Origin: Brevinematales bacterium
Lineage (GTDB): Bacteria; Spirochaetota; Brevinematia; Brevinematales; Thermospiraceae
Direction: 5' to 3'
Assembly (NCBI GenBank): GCA_013177995.1
Contig: JABLXN010000025.1
Location: 1-51,057 of the forward strand
Length of the DNA: 51,057 nucleotides
How positions within the stretch are numbered: position 1 is the stretch's first letter; each line of letters opens with the position of its first letter. The translations under genes were made by a program, and so were the position numbers. The notes under the pieces are model-generated. The model saw nothing but the letters and a program-made list of their open reading frames with translations, had not been told where the DNA came from and made no database searches. Positions 35,735 to 44,595 of the stretch are shown piece after piece.

Positions 35735-36265
35735 TTAGTCGATGAGGTTGAGATCTTCACCGGCAGTGTACTCGTGATAGGAACCACGAAGAGGACTTTC
35801 TTTTGGCAGTTCGGCGTCCCTATCCTCAAACACAAGGGCATCGTTGGGGCAGGCCTGAACACAGGCTGGTCCCTCGGCTCGACCCTCACAGAGGTCGCAT
35901 TTATCGGATACCCGCAGCCCCAGTTCCTGGTCAACACGAGTGGTGATAGATCCCTGAGGACATGCCATGATACACATCCAGCAGCCAATACAGCGGTCCT
36001 GATCTACCTTGACAAGCCCCGTTTCCTCATAGCGCCACATGGCTCCTACGGGACAGGCCTCCACACATTCAGCGTGTTCACAGATACGACAATTGGCAGA
36101 AAAGGAGAGGGGACCTCGCATCTGGACTTCTATTTTGGAATTGACCTTTGGCTTCTCTGAAAAGGCTACAAAAATATTTTTCGACTTTGAGTGTTCAAGG
36201 ATACAAGCAACCTCACAGAGGTGGCAGGCCACACAGTATTCTTCTCTTGGATAGACTCTTTTCAC
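35735..36265 (-). CDS. Polyferredoxin-like 4Fe-4S electron-transfer subunit
   Basis: The protein has 176 residues with four iron-sulfur motifs: CVACHLCEVAC, CRICEHAECVEAC, CIGCWMCIMAC and CDLCEGRAEGPACVQAC, each followed by Pro. It can bind four 4Fe-4S clusters, as in DmsB/HycB-type subunits. The start is a GTG with GAGGAGG upstream. It lies 14 nt after the synthase core and 12 nt before the flavin reductase and most likely wires the two together. Confidence 0.85.
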   Translation of the reverse strand: MKRVYPREEYCVACHLCEVACILEHSKSKNIFVAFSEKPKVNSKIEVQMRGPLSFSANCRICEHAECVEACPVGAMWRYEETGLVKVDQDRCIGCWMCIMACPQGSITTRVDQELGLRVSDKCDLCEGRAEGPACVQACPNDALVFEDRDAELPKESPLRGSYHEYTAGEDLNLID

Positions 36266-36279
36266 GGCTTCCTCCTCAT

Positions 36280-37812
36280 TTACATACCGATACCGGCCAT
36301 TTTGAGGCCAAGAACTTCCATCTCTTCTTTTGTCATACCAACAGCCCGGAGTCGTTCCCTATTTCCCCGGAGACTCTCAATGGCGTTGAGACCCATACTT
36401 CCCAGCACTTCTTTCATCTCGATCTGCCATGCCCGCAGCATATTGGAGACGCGTTCTGTGGCGATTTCGGGATTCTGGCGTTTGGCCAAGAAAGGATCAT
36501 TGGTGGTAATACCCCATGCACAGCGACCGGTGTGACACTGCTGACACATGGTACATCCTACCGCAATGAGAGCAGCGCTGGCGACATACACGGCATCAGC
36601 CCCAAGAGCAATTGCCTTGAGGGCATCAGCGGCACTCCGGATACCACCTGCGGCCACGAGTCCTACATTTTCTCTGATACCTTCCTGGCGCAGACGATCG
36701 TCAACCACCGCAATAGCTATTTCAATAGGAATACCTGTATGCTCTCGCACAATAGTGGGGGTTGCTCCTGTTCCTCCACGATAACCATCCACCACAATCA
36801 CATCAGCTCCTGCACGGGCGATACCAGAGGCAATAGCGGCAATGTTATGCACAGCGGCCACCTTTACACTCACAGGTTTTTCGTAGCGCGTAGCCTCTTT
36901 CAGGGCATAAATGAGCTGACGAAGATCCTCAATTGAATAAATGTCATGGTGAGGAGCAGGAGAAATGGCATCGCTTCCCACCGGGATCATACGGGTCTTG
37001 GAAATCTCTTCAAGTACCTTTTCACCGGGGAGATGTCCACCAATACCTGGCTTGGCTCCCTGCCCAATCTTGATTTCGATCGCTCCACCAGCCTTGAGAT
37101 ACTCCTCATGTACTCCAAAACGACCAGAAGCCACCTGCACAATGGTGTTTGGACCATACTTGTAGAGACTGCGGTGAAGACCACCCTCACCGGTACTCCA
37201 GTAGGTCCCATAAGCTTGGGCTGTAGCCGCCAAGGCCTTTTGGACATTGAGGTTAATGGATCCAAATGACATTGGACCAAAGATAATAGGAATATCTAAC
37301 TTCATCAAAGGAGAAAGCTTTGTAGAAAGCTCCACCTTGGTCGCATCAGGCGAAACAGGTACTTCACGACCACGATTTCCCATGTAGGTACGAAGTTCCA
37401 TGGGTTCTCGAAGGGGGTCAATAGACGGGTTCGTCACCTGACAGGCATCGAAAAGCATCCTGTCAAAATAGGTAGGCTGTGTTGACATATCATTTCCCAT
37501 CCCTGTGAGTCCAATAGCCCCTGTCTCCGCATTGAGATAGATATTGCGGATTTCTCGTTTTGTCCAGTATCCATGGGGACGAAACGCACTGGGATTGGGT
37601 TGAATAGAGATGGCGTCGGTAGGACAATAGGCCTCACAGCGATGACACCCCACACACTTGCTGTGGATAGAATCTATCTTTTCTCTCTCAGCATCCCAGA
37701 AGTTTGCCTCAAAAGAGCACTGTGTCACACAGCCCTGACACTTGATACAGCGCTCCTGATCTCTTACCACCCGAAAATCATAAAAATTGGTAACCGTTGG
37801 TTGATACAGCAT
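36280..37812 (-). CDS. gltB: Glutamate synthase, FMN/iron-sulfur core (archaeal/Thermotoga-type GltB)
   Basis: The 510-residue subunit reduces 2-oxoglutarate plus ammonia to glutamate. An N-terminal two-cluster ferredoxin domain (CIKCQGCVTQC and CVGCHRCEAYC) is fused to the FMN-binding TIM barrel with IIFGPMSFGSINLNVQKALA, GEGGLH and VDGYRGGTGATP. CTMCQQCHTGRCAWGI supplies the 3Fe-4S ligands. The amidotransferase and GXGXG domains, fused in the large bacterial GltB, are separate genes here. AAAGGAGG precedes the ATG. Spacing of 14-17 nt to both neighbours shows one operon. Confidence 0.92.
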   Translation of the reverse strand: MLYQPTVTNFYDFRVVRDQERCIKCQGCVTQCSFEANFWDAEREKIDSIHSKCVGCHRCEAYCPTDAISIQPNPSAFRPHGYWTKREIRNIYLNAETGAIGLTGMGNDMSTQPTYFDRMLFDACQVTNPSIDPLREPMELRTYMGNRGREVPVSPDATKVELSTKLSPLMKLDIPIIFGPMSFGSINLNVQKALAATAQAYGTYWSTGEGGLHRSLYKYGPNTIVQVASGRFGVHEEYLKAGGAIEIKIGQGAKPGIGGHLPGEKVLEEISKTRMIPVGSDAISPAPHHDIYSIEDLRQLIYALKEATRYEKPVSVKVAAVHNIAAIASGIARAGADVIVVDGYRGGTGATPTIVREHTGIPIEIAIAVVDDRLRQEGIRENVGLVAAGGIRSAADALKAIALGADAVYVASAALIAVGCTMCQQCHTGRCAWGITTNDPFLAKRQNPEIATERVSNMLRAWQIEMKEVLGSMGLNAIESLRGNRERLRAVGMTKEEMEVLGLKMAGIGM

Positions 37813-37829
37813 GCTTTTCCTCCTTTACC

Positions 37830-38660
37830 TTAACGGTCACGAACTGACCGTGTAGCGGGATAACCGTTCTCTTCATACGAAGAAGGGACCAACTGTTTTC
37901 GATTGGTCAGTGTATGCCAGCCTGGCACATAATGTTTTCCATAGGGACGCTTACTCACCGGAATAAGCTTGGTAAAAGGCACCTTCATAATCTCTTTCAT
38001 ATCATAACCAAACTCTTTGCAGAAGTTTTCAAGAAGGGGCCTCAGGATCTTCTCATCCTCAGCATCAAGGTCAAAAGGTTTTGCTTCCTTCCCCAACGTG
38101 GAGGGATCGACCTTTCCACGGATGTAGATCCTTCCACCGTGCATACCCGTGGAGAGATAATCTCCCGTAATTGGTTCACCCTTCTGAGCAGTAAGCCCTA
38201 AAAGAACAAGTATGCCTCCAGCCATGTACTCACCAAAGAAGTCTCCGGCGCAACCGCCGATGACAGCCTTGGGAACAAAATCCATATACTCTTTCATGTG
38301 AATACCGACACGGTAACCCACATCTCCCTTGATATAGACCTCACCACCGCGCATTCCATAAAAAAGCACATCCCCTGCATCCCCGTGGATAAAAATCTTT
38401 CCCGCATTCATGGTGTTTCCCACCCCATCCTGGGCGTTTCCATATACCCGGATGGTAGGACCGTTCATAAAAGCCGCAAGATCATTTCCAGGAGTGCCAT
38501 AAACCTCGATGAGAATATCCTCTCCACGAAGGCCATCTCCGATGAAGCGCTGTCCAAGCACGTTTTCTATTCGAAAGTGCTTTTCTCCCTTCTGGATGGC
38601 TTCATAGATTATCGTATTGAGTTCCCGATAGTGAAGGTTCTTTGCATCTATCACTTTCAT
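37830..38660 (-). CDS. Glutamate synthase GXGXG-domain subunit
   Basis: The 276-residue protein is a right-handed beta-helix of the GXGXG type, corresponding to the C-terminal domain of the large bacterial GltB. Repeats such as GDGLRGEDILIEVYG, GNTMNAGKIFIHGDAGD, GMRGGEVYIKGDVG and GMHGGRIYIRG are plain. It is structural, holding the synthase and amidotransferase parts in place. The ATG at 38660 with AAGGAG 6 nt upstream is preferred over an in-frame ATG at 38681 that overlaps the previous gene. Confidence 0.9.
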   Translation of the reverse strand: MKVIDAKNLHYRELNTIIYEAIQKGEKHFRIENVLGQRFIGDGLRGEDILIEVYGTPGNDLAAFMNGPTIRVYGNAQDGVGNTMNAGKIFIHGDAGDVLFYGMRGGEVYIKGDVGYRVGIHMKEYMDFVPKAVIGGCAGDFFGEYMAGGILVLLGLTAQKGEPITGDYLSTGMHGGRIYIRGKVDPSTLGKEAKPFDLDAEDEKILRPLLENFCKEFGYDMKEIMKVPFTKLIPVSKRPYGKHYVPGWHTLTNRKQLVPSSYEENGYPATRSVRDR

Positions 38661-38670
38661 CGCTCTCTCC

Positions 38671-39774
38671 TTATTCTTCATAGCCTTTCAGAAAGGCAAA
38701 TACCGGTTCTCCAGCCCGTGGATGCCACACCCTATCTAAGTCTGGTTGAATCAGTCTGATGGAAGATTCCTCACTGGAGACATAGACAGAGTCACCCTTG
38801 TAGCCAACGACCATGGGTCTCAGTTTTCCTCGATCGGCAATAGCCATAAAACCACCCTCAAAGCCAATAATAAAGGCAAAAGGCCCATTGAAAAGAAGCC
38901 CACCATACGAAGCCCGGAGGCGGATATGGAGATCCTTCTCTTCAGGTGGTAGTTTGTCAATATCCTTCCAGAAACGGGAAGCAAAAACGGCAGCCACGGC
39001 CTTCCAGGGAAGCTTATGACGGCGACGAAGGAGATCTACCCCGTACGCCACCACCTCTGTATCCGTTCTCATCGAACATTCATAGCCAAAGCTCTCAAGA
39101 TAGCGTCTGTTGATTCCATAAGAAGAGATTTCCCCATTGTGAACCACAGAATAATTCAGCATGGTAAAGGGATGGGCACCACCCCACCATCCCGGCGTAT
39201 TGGTTGGGAAGCGGCTATGGGCGATCCAGGTGTGGGCCTTGTATTCATCCAGTCGGAAGAAGTCCCCAATATCGTGGGCTTCACCAACCCCTTTGAAAGC
39301 CCCCATGTTCTTTCCACTGGAAAGAACAAAAGCCCCATTGATATACTTGTTGATATAAATCACCTTTTCCCGGACGTAGTCATCCGGTTCCTGAAATTGA
39401 AGATAGGTTTCAGGAATCTTACAGAAATATCGATAGAAAAGGGGAGGATTTTTGATATTTTTGTTTGGTCGTGTGGGGATCTGTTCCTCAAGATCGACGG
39501 CAAAGCTTGTTTTGATGAAAGTTTCTGTTTCTTTGCGGGCGTCGGTATTGTCGTACATCATGTGGATAGCATAATGGTCCTTGTACGACTCATACAGACC
39601 ATACACCGCAAAACCACCACCAAGCCCGTTGCCTCGTTCCCGCATGTGCTCAATAGCACGAATGATGTTGTTGCCATCTTCTTTTCGGCCATCCCGGTGA
39701 ATAAACCCGATGAGACCACAACCAGATGTGTCTTTTTCCCCGTAGGGAATGACATCCTCGTAGGTATAGGGCAT
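38671..39774 (-). CDS. Glutamate synthase class II glutamine amidotransferase subunit
   Basis: The 367-residue Ntn-type amidotransferase releases ammonia from glutamine for the synthase core. The nucleophile is the Cys in SGCGLIGF at about residue 19, so an 18-residue propeptide must be removed to free it, as in GltB and PurF families. WIAHSRFPTNTPGWWGGAHP and VVHNGEISSYG match the glutamine-binding Arg and the oxyanion Asn-Gly of class II enzymes. It is the first gene of the operon, with AAGGAG before the ATG. Confidence 0.9.
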   Translation of the reverse strand: MPYTYEDVIPYGEKDTSGCGLIGFIHRDGRKEDGNNIIRAIEHMRERGNGLGGGFAVYGLYESYKDHYAIHMMYDNTDARKETETFIKTSFAVDLEEQIPTRPNKNIKNPPLFYRYFCKIPETYLQFQEPDDYVREKVIYINKYINGAFVLSSGKNMGAFKGVGEAHDIGDFFRLDEYKAHTWIAHSRFPTNTPGWWGGAHPFTMLNYSVVHNGEISSYGINRRYLESFGYECSMRTDTEVVAYGVDLLRRRHKLPWKAVAAVFASRFWKDIDKLPPEEKDLHIRLRASYGGLLFNGPFAFIIGFEGGFMAIADRGKLRPMVVGYKGDSVYVSSEESSIRLIQPDLDRVWHPRAGEPVFAFLKGYEE

Positions 39775-39813
39775 AGTATTTTCTCCTTACCTTTTGAAAG
39801 TGAAAGGATATAC

Positions 39814-39842
39814 AGGATAAAGACAAACAAAAAATCTTGCAA
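39814..39842 (-). promoter_or_regulatory. Probable promoter of the glutamate synthase operon
   Basis: On the minus strand TTGCAA (39837-39842), a 17-nt spacer and TATCCT (39814-39819) lie about 40 nt upstream of the first start codon. The match is moderate. No clear promoter was found for the divergent icd gene. Confidence 0.5.
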
Positions 39843-39883
39843 ATTTTTTAGGGGTGTTTCTTCAAAAAGAAGCATGTTTTTTT

Positions 39884-39913
39884 GAGACTCCTACACAAAT
39901 GGGCAACGCTCTC
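39884..39913. repeat. Decayed palindrome resembling the MITE end
   Basis: A 30-bp stretch starting GAGACTCC and ending GCTCTC follows the length and outer bases of the solo palindromes but has lost about half of the inner matches. It may be a relic; chance is not excluded. Confidence 0.3.
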
Positions 39914-39975
39914 ATTTCTTGCAAAAAATCCTTTTTTGCTTCATCATATACCGGACTTTTTCATGGAGGAAGCCG

Positions 39976-41202
39976 ATGTTGTTCAAATTGTCTATCCCTT
40001 CTGATGGAGAAAAAATCACTGTTCAAAACAACCAGCTTGTAGTCCCTGATAGGCCTATCATTCCTTTCATTGAAGGTGATGGGACAGGGCCTGATATCTG
40101 GAAAGCTTCTCAGCATGTCTTTGATCAGGCGGTGGCCAAAGCCTACGGTGGAAAACGCAAAATCGTCTGGATGGAGGTGTATGCCGGTGAAAAGGCAAAC
40201 GCGTTGTACGGCACCTATCTTCCAGATGAGACCGTAACCGCTATTCAGGAGTACTATGTGGCCATCAAGGGGCCTCTTACAACGCCTGTTGGAGAGGGTT
40301 TCAAAAGCCTCAATGTTACCCTCAGGCAGGTTCTTGACCTGTATGCCTGTATTCGTCCTGTGAAGTACTACGAAGGAACTCCATGTCCGGTCAAAAACCC
40401 GGAAAAAGTAGATATGGTGATCTTCCGTGAAAATACCGAAGATGTGTATGCCGGGCTTGAATGGGCTATAGATACCCCAGAAGCGAGGGATATCATTGCC
40501 TATATTCAAACACGCACGGGAAAAACCATTCGGCCGGATTCCGGTATTGGTATCAAACCGATGAGTCGTTTTGGAAGCGAACGTATCATGCGCAAGGCTC
40601 TTCAGTATGCCATTGCCAACAAACGAAAATCCATCACCATTGTTCACAAAGGGAACATCATGAAATACACCGAAGGGGCCTTCAAAAACTGGTGTTATGA
40701 TTTTGCCAAAAGAGAGTTTGGGGACAAGGTGGTTTTTGAGTCGGAACTTACCGGTCCTACAGACAAGATTGTGATCAAAGACAGGATTGCGGATAACATG
40801 TTCCAGCAGGCTCTTCTTCGACCAGATGAGTATGATATTCTTGTGACCATGAATCTCAATGGTGACTATCTTTCGGATGCTATTGCGGCTCAGGTAGGGG
40901 GACTTGGTATGGCCCCTGGTGGAAATATCGGTGATTTTTATGCTGTTTTTGAGGCCACCCATGGAACAGCCCCAAAATACGCTGGTCTTGACAAGGTCAA
41001 TCCCGGTTCAGTGATCCTCTCCGGCAAGATGATGCTTGAATACCTTGGCTGGACAGAAGCCGCCGAACTCATTGAAAAGGGCCTTCAAAAAACGATTGCC
41101 AGTGGGGTGGTTACTTATGACCTTGCCCGCCAGATGTCAAACGCCCGGGAGGTCAAAACCAGTGAGTTTGCCAAGGCTATTGTTGAAAATATGGGAGCAT
41201 AA
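39976..41202 (+). CDS. icd: NADP-type isocitrate dehydrogenase
   Basis: The 408-residue TCA-cycle enzyme converts isocitrate to 2-oxoglutarate and CO2. Substrate serine and arginines lie in [48 protein letters not shown] and [20 protein letters not shown] are family landmarks with the metal-binding Asp residues. [12 protein letters not shown] is the nucleotide loop. The ATG at 39976 with GGAGG upstream is chosen over one at 39919 that lacks a ribosome site. It is divergent from the glutamate synthase operon, which consumes its product, so joint control is plausible. Confidence 0.95.
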   Translation: MLFKLSIPSDGEKITVQNNQLVVPDRPIIPFIEGDGTGPDIWKASQHVFDQAVAKAYGGKRKIVWMEVYAGEKANALYGTYLPDETVTAIQEYYVAIKGPLTTPVGEGFKSLNVTLRQVLDLYACIRPVKYYEGTPCPVKNPEKVDMVIFRENTEDVYAGLEWAIDTPEARDIIAYIQTRTGKTIRPDSGIGIKPMSRFGSERIMRKALQYAIANKRKSITIVHKGNIMKYTEGAFKNWCYDFAKREFGDKVVFESELTGPTDKIVIKDRIADNMFQQALLRPDEYDILVTMNLNGDYLSDAIAAQVGGLGMAPGGNIGDFYAVFEATHGTAPKYAGLDKVNPGSVILSGKMMLEYLGWTEAAELIEKGLQKTIASGVVTYDLARQMSNAREVKTSEFAKAIVENMGA

Positions 41203-41205
41203 TCT

Positions 41206-42630
41206 ATGGCACTCTACCAGAATCCCCTTGAAACTCGCTATGCCTCTCAGGAGATGCTTGAAATCTTCTCAGAGGAAACGAAATTTCTCACCTGGCGAGA
41301 TTGCTGGATAGCCCTTGCCGAAGCAGAAAAGGAACTGGGGCTTCCCATTACAGAGGAACAGATTGAAGACCTCAAAAAGAATCGTGATAATCTCAACCTT
41401 GAACGGGCCCGTGCCATCGAAAAAGAAATTCACCACGATGTCATGAGTCATATCAGGGCTTATGGGGAAGTGGCTACCAAGGCGGCGGGGATTATCCATC
41501 TTGGGGCTACCTCGTGTTTTGTGACGGACAATACCGATGTGATCCTCTGGAAAAGAGCCCTTCTTCTTATCCGAAAACGTCTTGTCTCTGTGATTCGTAC
41601 TCTCCGAAACAAAGCCTGGGAGTATCGTCATCTTCCTGTCCTTGGTTATACCCACCTCCAGCCAGCTCAGCCTACCACTCTGGGCAAACGAATCAGTCTC
41701 TGGCTTTATGATTTTGCGCTTGATCTGGAGGATCTGGAGTACAGGCTTGATCATCTCATGCTTCGTGGGGCCAAAGGAACAACGGGGACTCAGGCCAGTT
41801 TCATGGAACTCTTTGAAGGAGACAGAGAAAAAGTACGTGAACTTGACAGATTGGTGGCCAAAAAACTTGGTTTTGAGAAGGTTGTTCCTGTGTCAGGGCA
41901 GACGCTCACAAGAAAGATAGACGTGTGGGTTCTTGAGGTTCTTTCCCACATTGCCCAGACGGCTCATAGGGCTTCCAATGATATTCGGCTCATGCAGCAC
42001 TCCTGGCAGGTGGAGGAGCCCTTCGACAAAAAACAGGTTGGCTCTTCGGCTATGCCCTACAAACGGAATCCTATTTTGGCAGAACGTATCACTGCCCTGG
42101 CTCGTTATGTGATAAACAATGTGCAAAACGCCGCCTATACCTATGCCAATCAATTTCTTGAGAGGACACTCGATGATTCCGCGAACCGGCGTCTTTCTAT
42201 AGCGGAAGGATTTTTGGCTACAGATGCTATTCTCATCCTTTGTCAGAAGCTTTTTTCCGGCATGCAGGTCTATCCCGAGGTGATTCACCGCATCATGATG
42301 CAGAATCTTCCCTTCTATGCTACGGAAAACATCCTGATGGAGGCTGTGAAGAGAGGAGGAAACCGTCAGCATCTCCATGAGGTTATTCGGGAATATGCGA
42401 TGAAGCAGGTGGCGGCTGTGAGGGAGGGTAGGGATTTTGATATGCTTCAGGCTCTGCGGGAATCTCAGGAGTTCAATCTTCCTGATGAAGTCTGGGAGAA
42501 GATCTCTGATCTTTCCCAGTATGTGGGGCGTGCTCCCTGGCAGGTGGAAGAACTTTTGGCTGAGTATATAGATCCCCTTCTCGAGAAATACCAAACGGAA
42601 AGTGATATACAGGCCGATATCAGGGTATAA
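41206..42630 (+). CDS. purB: Adenylosuccinate lyase
   Basis: The 474-residue enzyme cleaves SAICAR to AICAR and adenylosuccinate to AMP plus fumarate. The fumarase-superfamily signature GSSAMPYKRNP with the catalytic Ser loop is at about residue 280. LGYTHLQPAQPTTLGKR carries the catalytic His, and HLGATSCFVTDNTD binds substrate. It starts 3 nt after icd and is probably co-transcribed with it. Its stop is 1 nt from the stop of the convergent CapA-like gene. Confidence 0.95.
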   Translation: MALYQNPLETRYASQEMLEIFSEETKFLTWRDCWIALAEAEKELGLPITEEQIEDLKKNRDNLNLERARAIEKEIHHDVMSHIRAYGEVATKAAGIIHLGATSCFVTDNTDVILWKRALLLIRKRLVSVIRTLRNKAWEYRHLPVLGYTHLQPAQPTTLGKRISLWLYDFALDLEDLEYRLDHLMLRGAKGTTGTQASFMELFEGDREKVRELDRLVAKKLGFEKVVPVSGQTLTRKIDVWVLEVLSHIAQTAHRASNDIRLMQHSWQVEEPFDKKQVGSSAMPYKRNPILAERITALARYVINNVQNAAYTYANQFLERTLDDSANRRLSIAEGFLATDAILILCQKLFSGMQVYPEVIHRIMMQNLPFYATENILMEAVKRGGNRQHLHEVIREYAMKQVAAVREGRDFDMLQALRESQEFNLPDEVWEKISDLSQYVGRAPWQVEELLAEYIDPLLEKYQTESDIQADIRV

Positions 42631-42631
42631 C

Positions 42632-43729
42632 TTAAAAGACAATCCTCCAGAAAGGAACCCATCCTTTTCTCTCAGGTTGAAGGCTCCAGTTGGTTCCCCG
42701 GAGAAGAGAACGGTTGCTGACGATTTCCCAGACCTCTTCACTTTCCTTTCCTGAAGCTATGACGGTCTGGAAGGTATTGGAAAGCCTGTAAAGCGGAAGA
42801 AGGTAAGGGGTGGTTTGTATTTTCCCTTCTTCCTTCGTAAGGTCAAGGACAACGGCTATTGCGGGGCGGGCTTCTTTTATTCTCCATTGAGGGAACAAAA
42901 AATTTCCGACGCTATAGAAAATGGGTTTGCCTTTGTATATTTCAAAGGCTTGAATAATATGGGGGTGATGTCCGACAATGACATCTGCCCCGGCATCAAT
43001 GATAGCATAGGCATTTGATACCTGTTCTGAATGTAGAGGGGGAACCACATACTCCCATCCCCAGTGGACAAAGAAAAGAAGATACTCTACCTCTTGGCTG
43101 AGGTTGCTCACCATCGAGACAATCTTTTTCCAGCGAAGCCCTGCAGTTCCTGGTCTTTTGGCTGTGGCCATCAGCTCCTCAGGTTTTTGAAATCCTGCAC
43201 AGAGAATACCAATGGTTATTCCTATCTGGGTTATGATGACAGGGCGTATAGCCTCTTCCCAGTTTTTTCCTGCGCCTGCAAAGAGAAGACCATAATTTGT
43301 CAGGTGTTCTCTCATCTCAAGCATGGCGACACTTCCATAATCCATGGCATGGTTATTCGCAAGAGAAACGACGTCAACGCCGGCATTGGTGAGCCAGTGA
43401 AGGACGGAAGGGGGACTTCGAAAGACATGGGTCTTGGTTTGGGGCGTACCATTGGTGGCTATGGTGGTTTCTAAGTTGACAATAGTAAGATCAGCTTCTC
43501 TCATGATGCCTTTGACAAAAAAGAACGGATCTTTTCCCTCAGCGAGGGTTTTTTCTATTTCCCAAGAGAAATTGACATCTCCTCCCAAAAAAATTCGTAG
43601 GGAGTTGGTTTTCTTCTCTTGAGAGGGTGCTTCTGGTATGATTTTCTCTTGTCTCACCAGGCTCTTTTTTTCTTTGTCGCATCCTGAAAGTATCATTCCG
43701 GCCAAAAGAAAACCTGCCCACCACTTCAT
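42632..43729 (-). CDS. CapA-like lipoprotein (PGA_cap metallophosphatase fold)
   Basis: This 365-residue protein carries a lipoprotein signal (MKWWAGFLLAGMILSGC, Cys about residue 17). The CapA/PGA_cap domain has IFLGGDVNFS, VNLETTIA, SLANNHAMDYG and VGHHPHIIQAFEIYKGKPI, the conserved Asp, Asn and His residues of this calcineurin-like family. CapA proteins act in poly-gamma-glutamate anchoring or related cell-surface chemistry. No capB or capC gene is nearby, so the substrate is unknown. The ATG at 43729 with CGGAG upstream is preferred over one at 43750. Confidence 0.88.
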   Translation of the reverse strand: MKWWAGFLLAGMILSGCDKEKKSLVRQEKIIPEAPSQEKKTNSLRIFLGGDVNFSWEIEKTLAEGKDPFFFVKGIMREADLTIVNLETTIATNGTPQTKTHVFRSPPSVLHWLTNAGVDVVSLANNHAMDYGSVAMLEMREHLTNYGLLFAGAGKNWEEAIRPVIITQIGITIGILCAGFQKPEELMATAKRPGTAGLRWKKIVSMVSNLSQEVEYLLFFVHWGWEYVVPPLHSEQVSNAYAIIDAGADVIVGHHPHIIQAFEIYKGKPIFYSVGNFLFPQWRIKEARPAIAVVLDLTKEEGKIQTTPYLLPLYRLSNTFQTVIASGKESEEVWEIVSNRSLLRGTNWSLQPERKGWVPFWRIVF

Positions 43730-43790
43730 TTTACTCCGTTCTCTTGTCATTTTTCTCTCATCTCTATTCTTTGCAGGAGATTGAATAGGA

Positions 43791-43824
43791 ACAAAAAAGC
43801 CTTTTCCCGAAAGGGAAAAGGCTT
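43791..43824 (-). terminator. Terminator after the ATP-binding regulator gene
   Basis: AAGCCTTTTCCC (43797-43808) pairs perfectly with GGGAAAAGGCTT (43813-43824) around a GAAA tetraloop. On the minus strand the stem runs into TTTTTTGTT. It lies 20 nt past the gene's stop. Confidence 0.92.
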
Positions 43825-43843
43825 TCTGTATGAGTGCCTCGTT

Positions 43844-44470
43844 TTATACGTATTTTCTGTATTCAGCATTGTCCGGGAAGTAGCGGACAGCGACACACCG
43901 ATTTCCCCTTTGATTGTAGAGAAATCCTCCATTCCAGTACTCAAGGGCAGCGAAAAGGGCATTTCCACCGTCCATTTCTGTGGATTCTGGTCCCTTCCAC
44001 GCTACCAGATCGGCAAAATGCTCAAAGTCCTGGCTCACGAGACATATGGTTCTATCAATGGCGAACTGATTCCATTCGTTCATCAGGGCAAATCCATTTC
44101 CCTCGTCCTCAACGATGACCTTGGCCCTTTTGTTGAAGTCAAACCATACCTTGATTTTCTTGTTGGGGTCCATCTTGTTTCCGTGTTCGATTCCATTTTT
44201 CACCAGCTCACTTATCTGCTGTTCAAGGAGGTTGACCTCTTTATAAAGATCTGGAGCGTACTGAATGATGTATGAAGTATAGGCACGCACCTTGGAAAAA
44301 TCACTGGGAAATTCCTTGTAATACATCCCATGCGTATTGAAAAGGGCATGATTATCATCAACCTTTGCTAATTGCTTGACCTGAATCTCTCGTCCATCCT
44401 CAAGTTTGAGAAGAAGGGTATTCTCATTCTTGCGACCAATAATCTCATACCTGTAGAGGCTTTCTCTCAT
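43844..44470 (-). CDS. ATP-binding protein with histidine-kinase-type ATPase fold
   Basis: A 208-residue protein. The N-terminal 70 residues are beta-rich, like a PilZ-type or small regulatory domain (YEIIGRKNENTLLLKLEDGR); this is only a resemblance. The C-terminal half is a GHKL ATPase: N-box QISELVKNGIEHGNK and G1 box VIVEDEGNGFAL. There is no phospho-acceptor His domain, so it resembles RsbW/SpoIIAB-type anti-sigma kinases more than a sensor kinase. A sigma-28-like promoter lies upstream, which points to a motility link. It could be a partner for SpoIIE-type phosphatases such as the one at 5.5 kb, but that is speculation. Confidence 0.72.
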   Translation of the reverse strand: MRESLYRYEIIGRKNENTLLLKLEDGREIQVKQLAKVDDNHALFNTHGMYYKEFPSDFSKVRAYTSYIIQYAPDLYKEVNLLEQQISELVKNGIEHGNKMDPNKKIKVWFDFNKRAKVIVEDEGNGFALMNEWNQFAIDRTICLVSQDFEHFADLVAWKGPESTEMDGGNALFAALEYWNGGFLYNQRGNRCVAVRYFPDNAEYRKYV

Positions 44471-44501
44471 CTGATATCCTCCCCATTGAACGTCATCTAT
44501 A

Positions 44502-44529
44502 CTATCGGCATGTAGGGCCTTTTTTCTTA
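44502..44529 (-). promoter_or_regulatory. Sigma-28 (FliA) type promoter for the ATP-binding regulator
   Basis: On the minus strand TAAG (44526-44529), 16 nt, then GCCGATAG (44502-44509). The -10 box and the 16-nt spacing equal those of the flgM promoter at 22405-22432; the -35 has one mismatch. The box ends 31 nt before the start codon, which has GGGAGG upstream. Confidence 0.65.
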
Positions 44530-44595
44530 AATAGTATAGCCACTTTTTTTGGTTTTGTCAATGAAAAGAGGGAAAAAGAAGGAGAAGGGAAGGTT

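Noticed and set aside
39961-40962. Long minus-strand frame opposite icd
   Set aside because: Antisense shadow of a strongly recognised isocitrate dehydrogenase gene.
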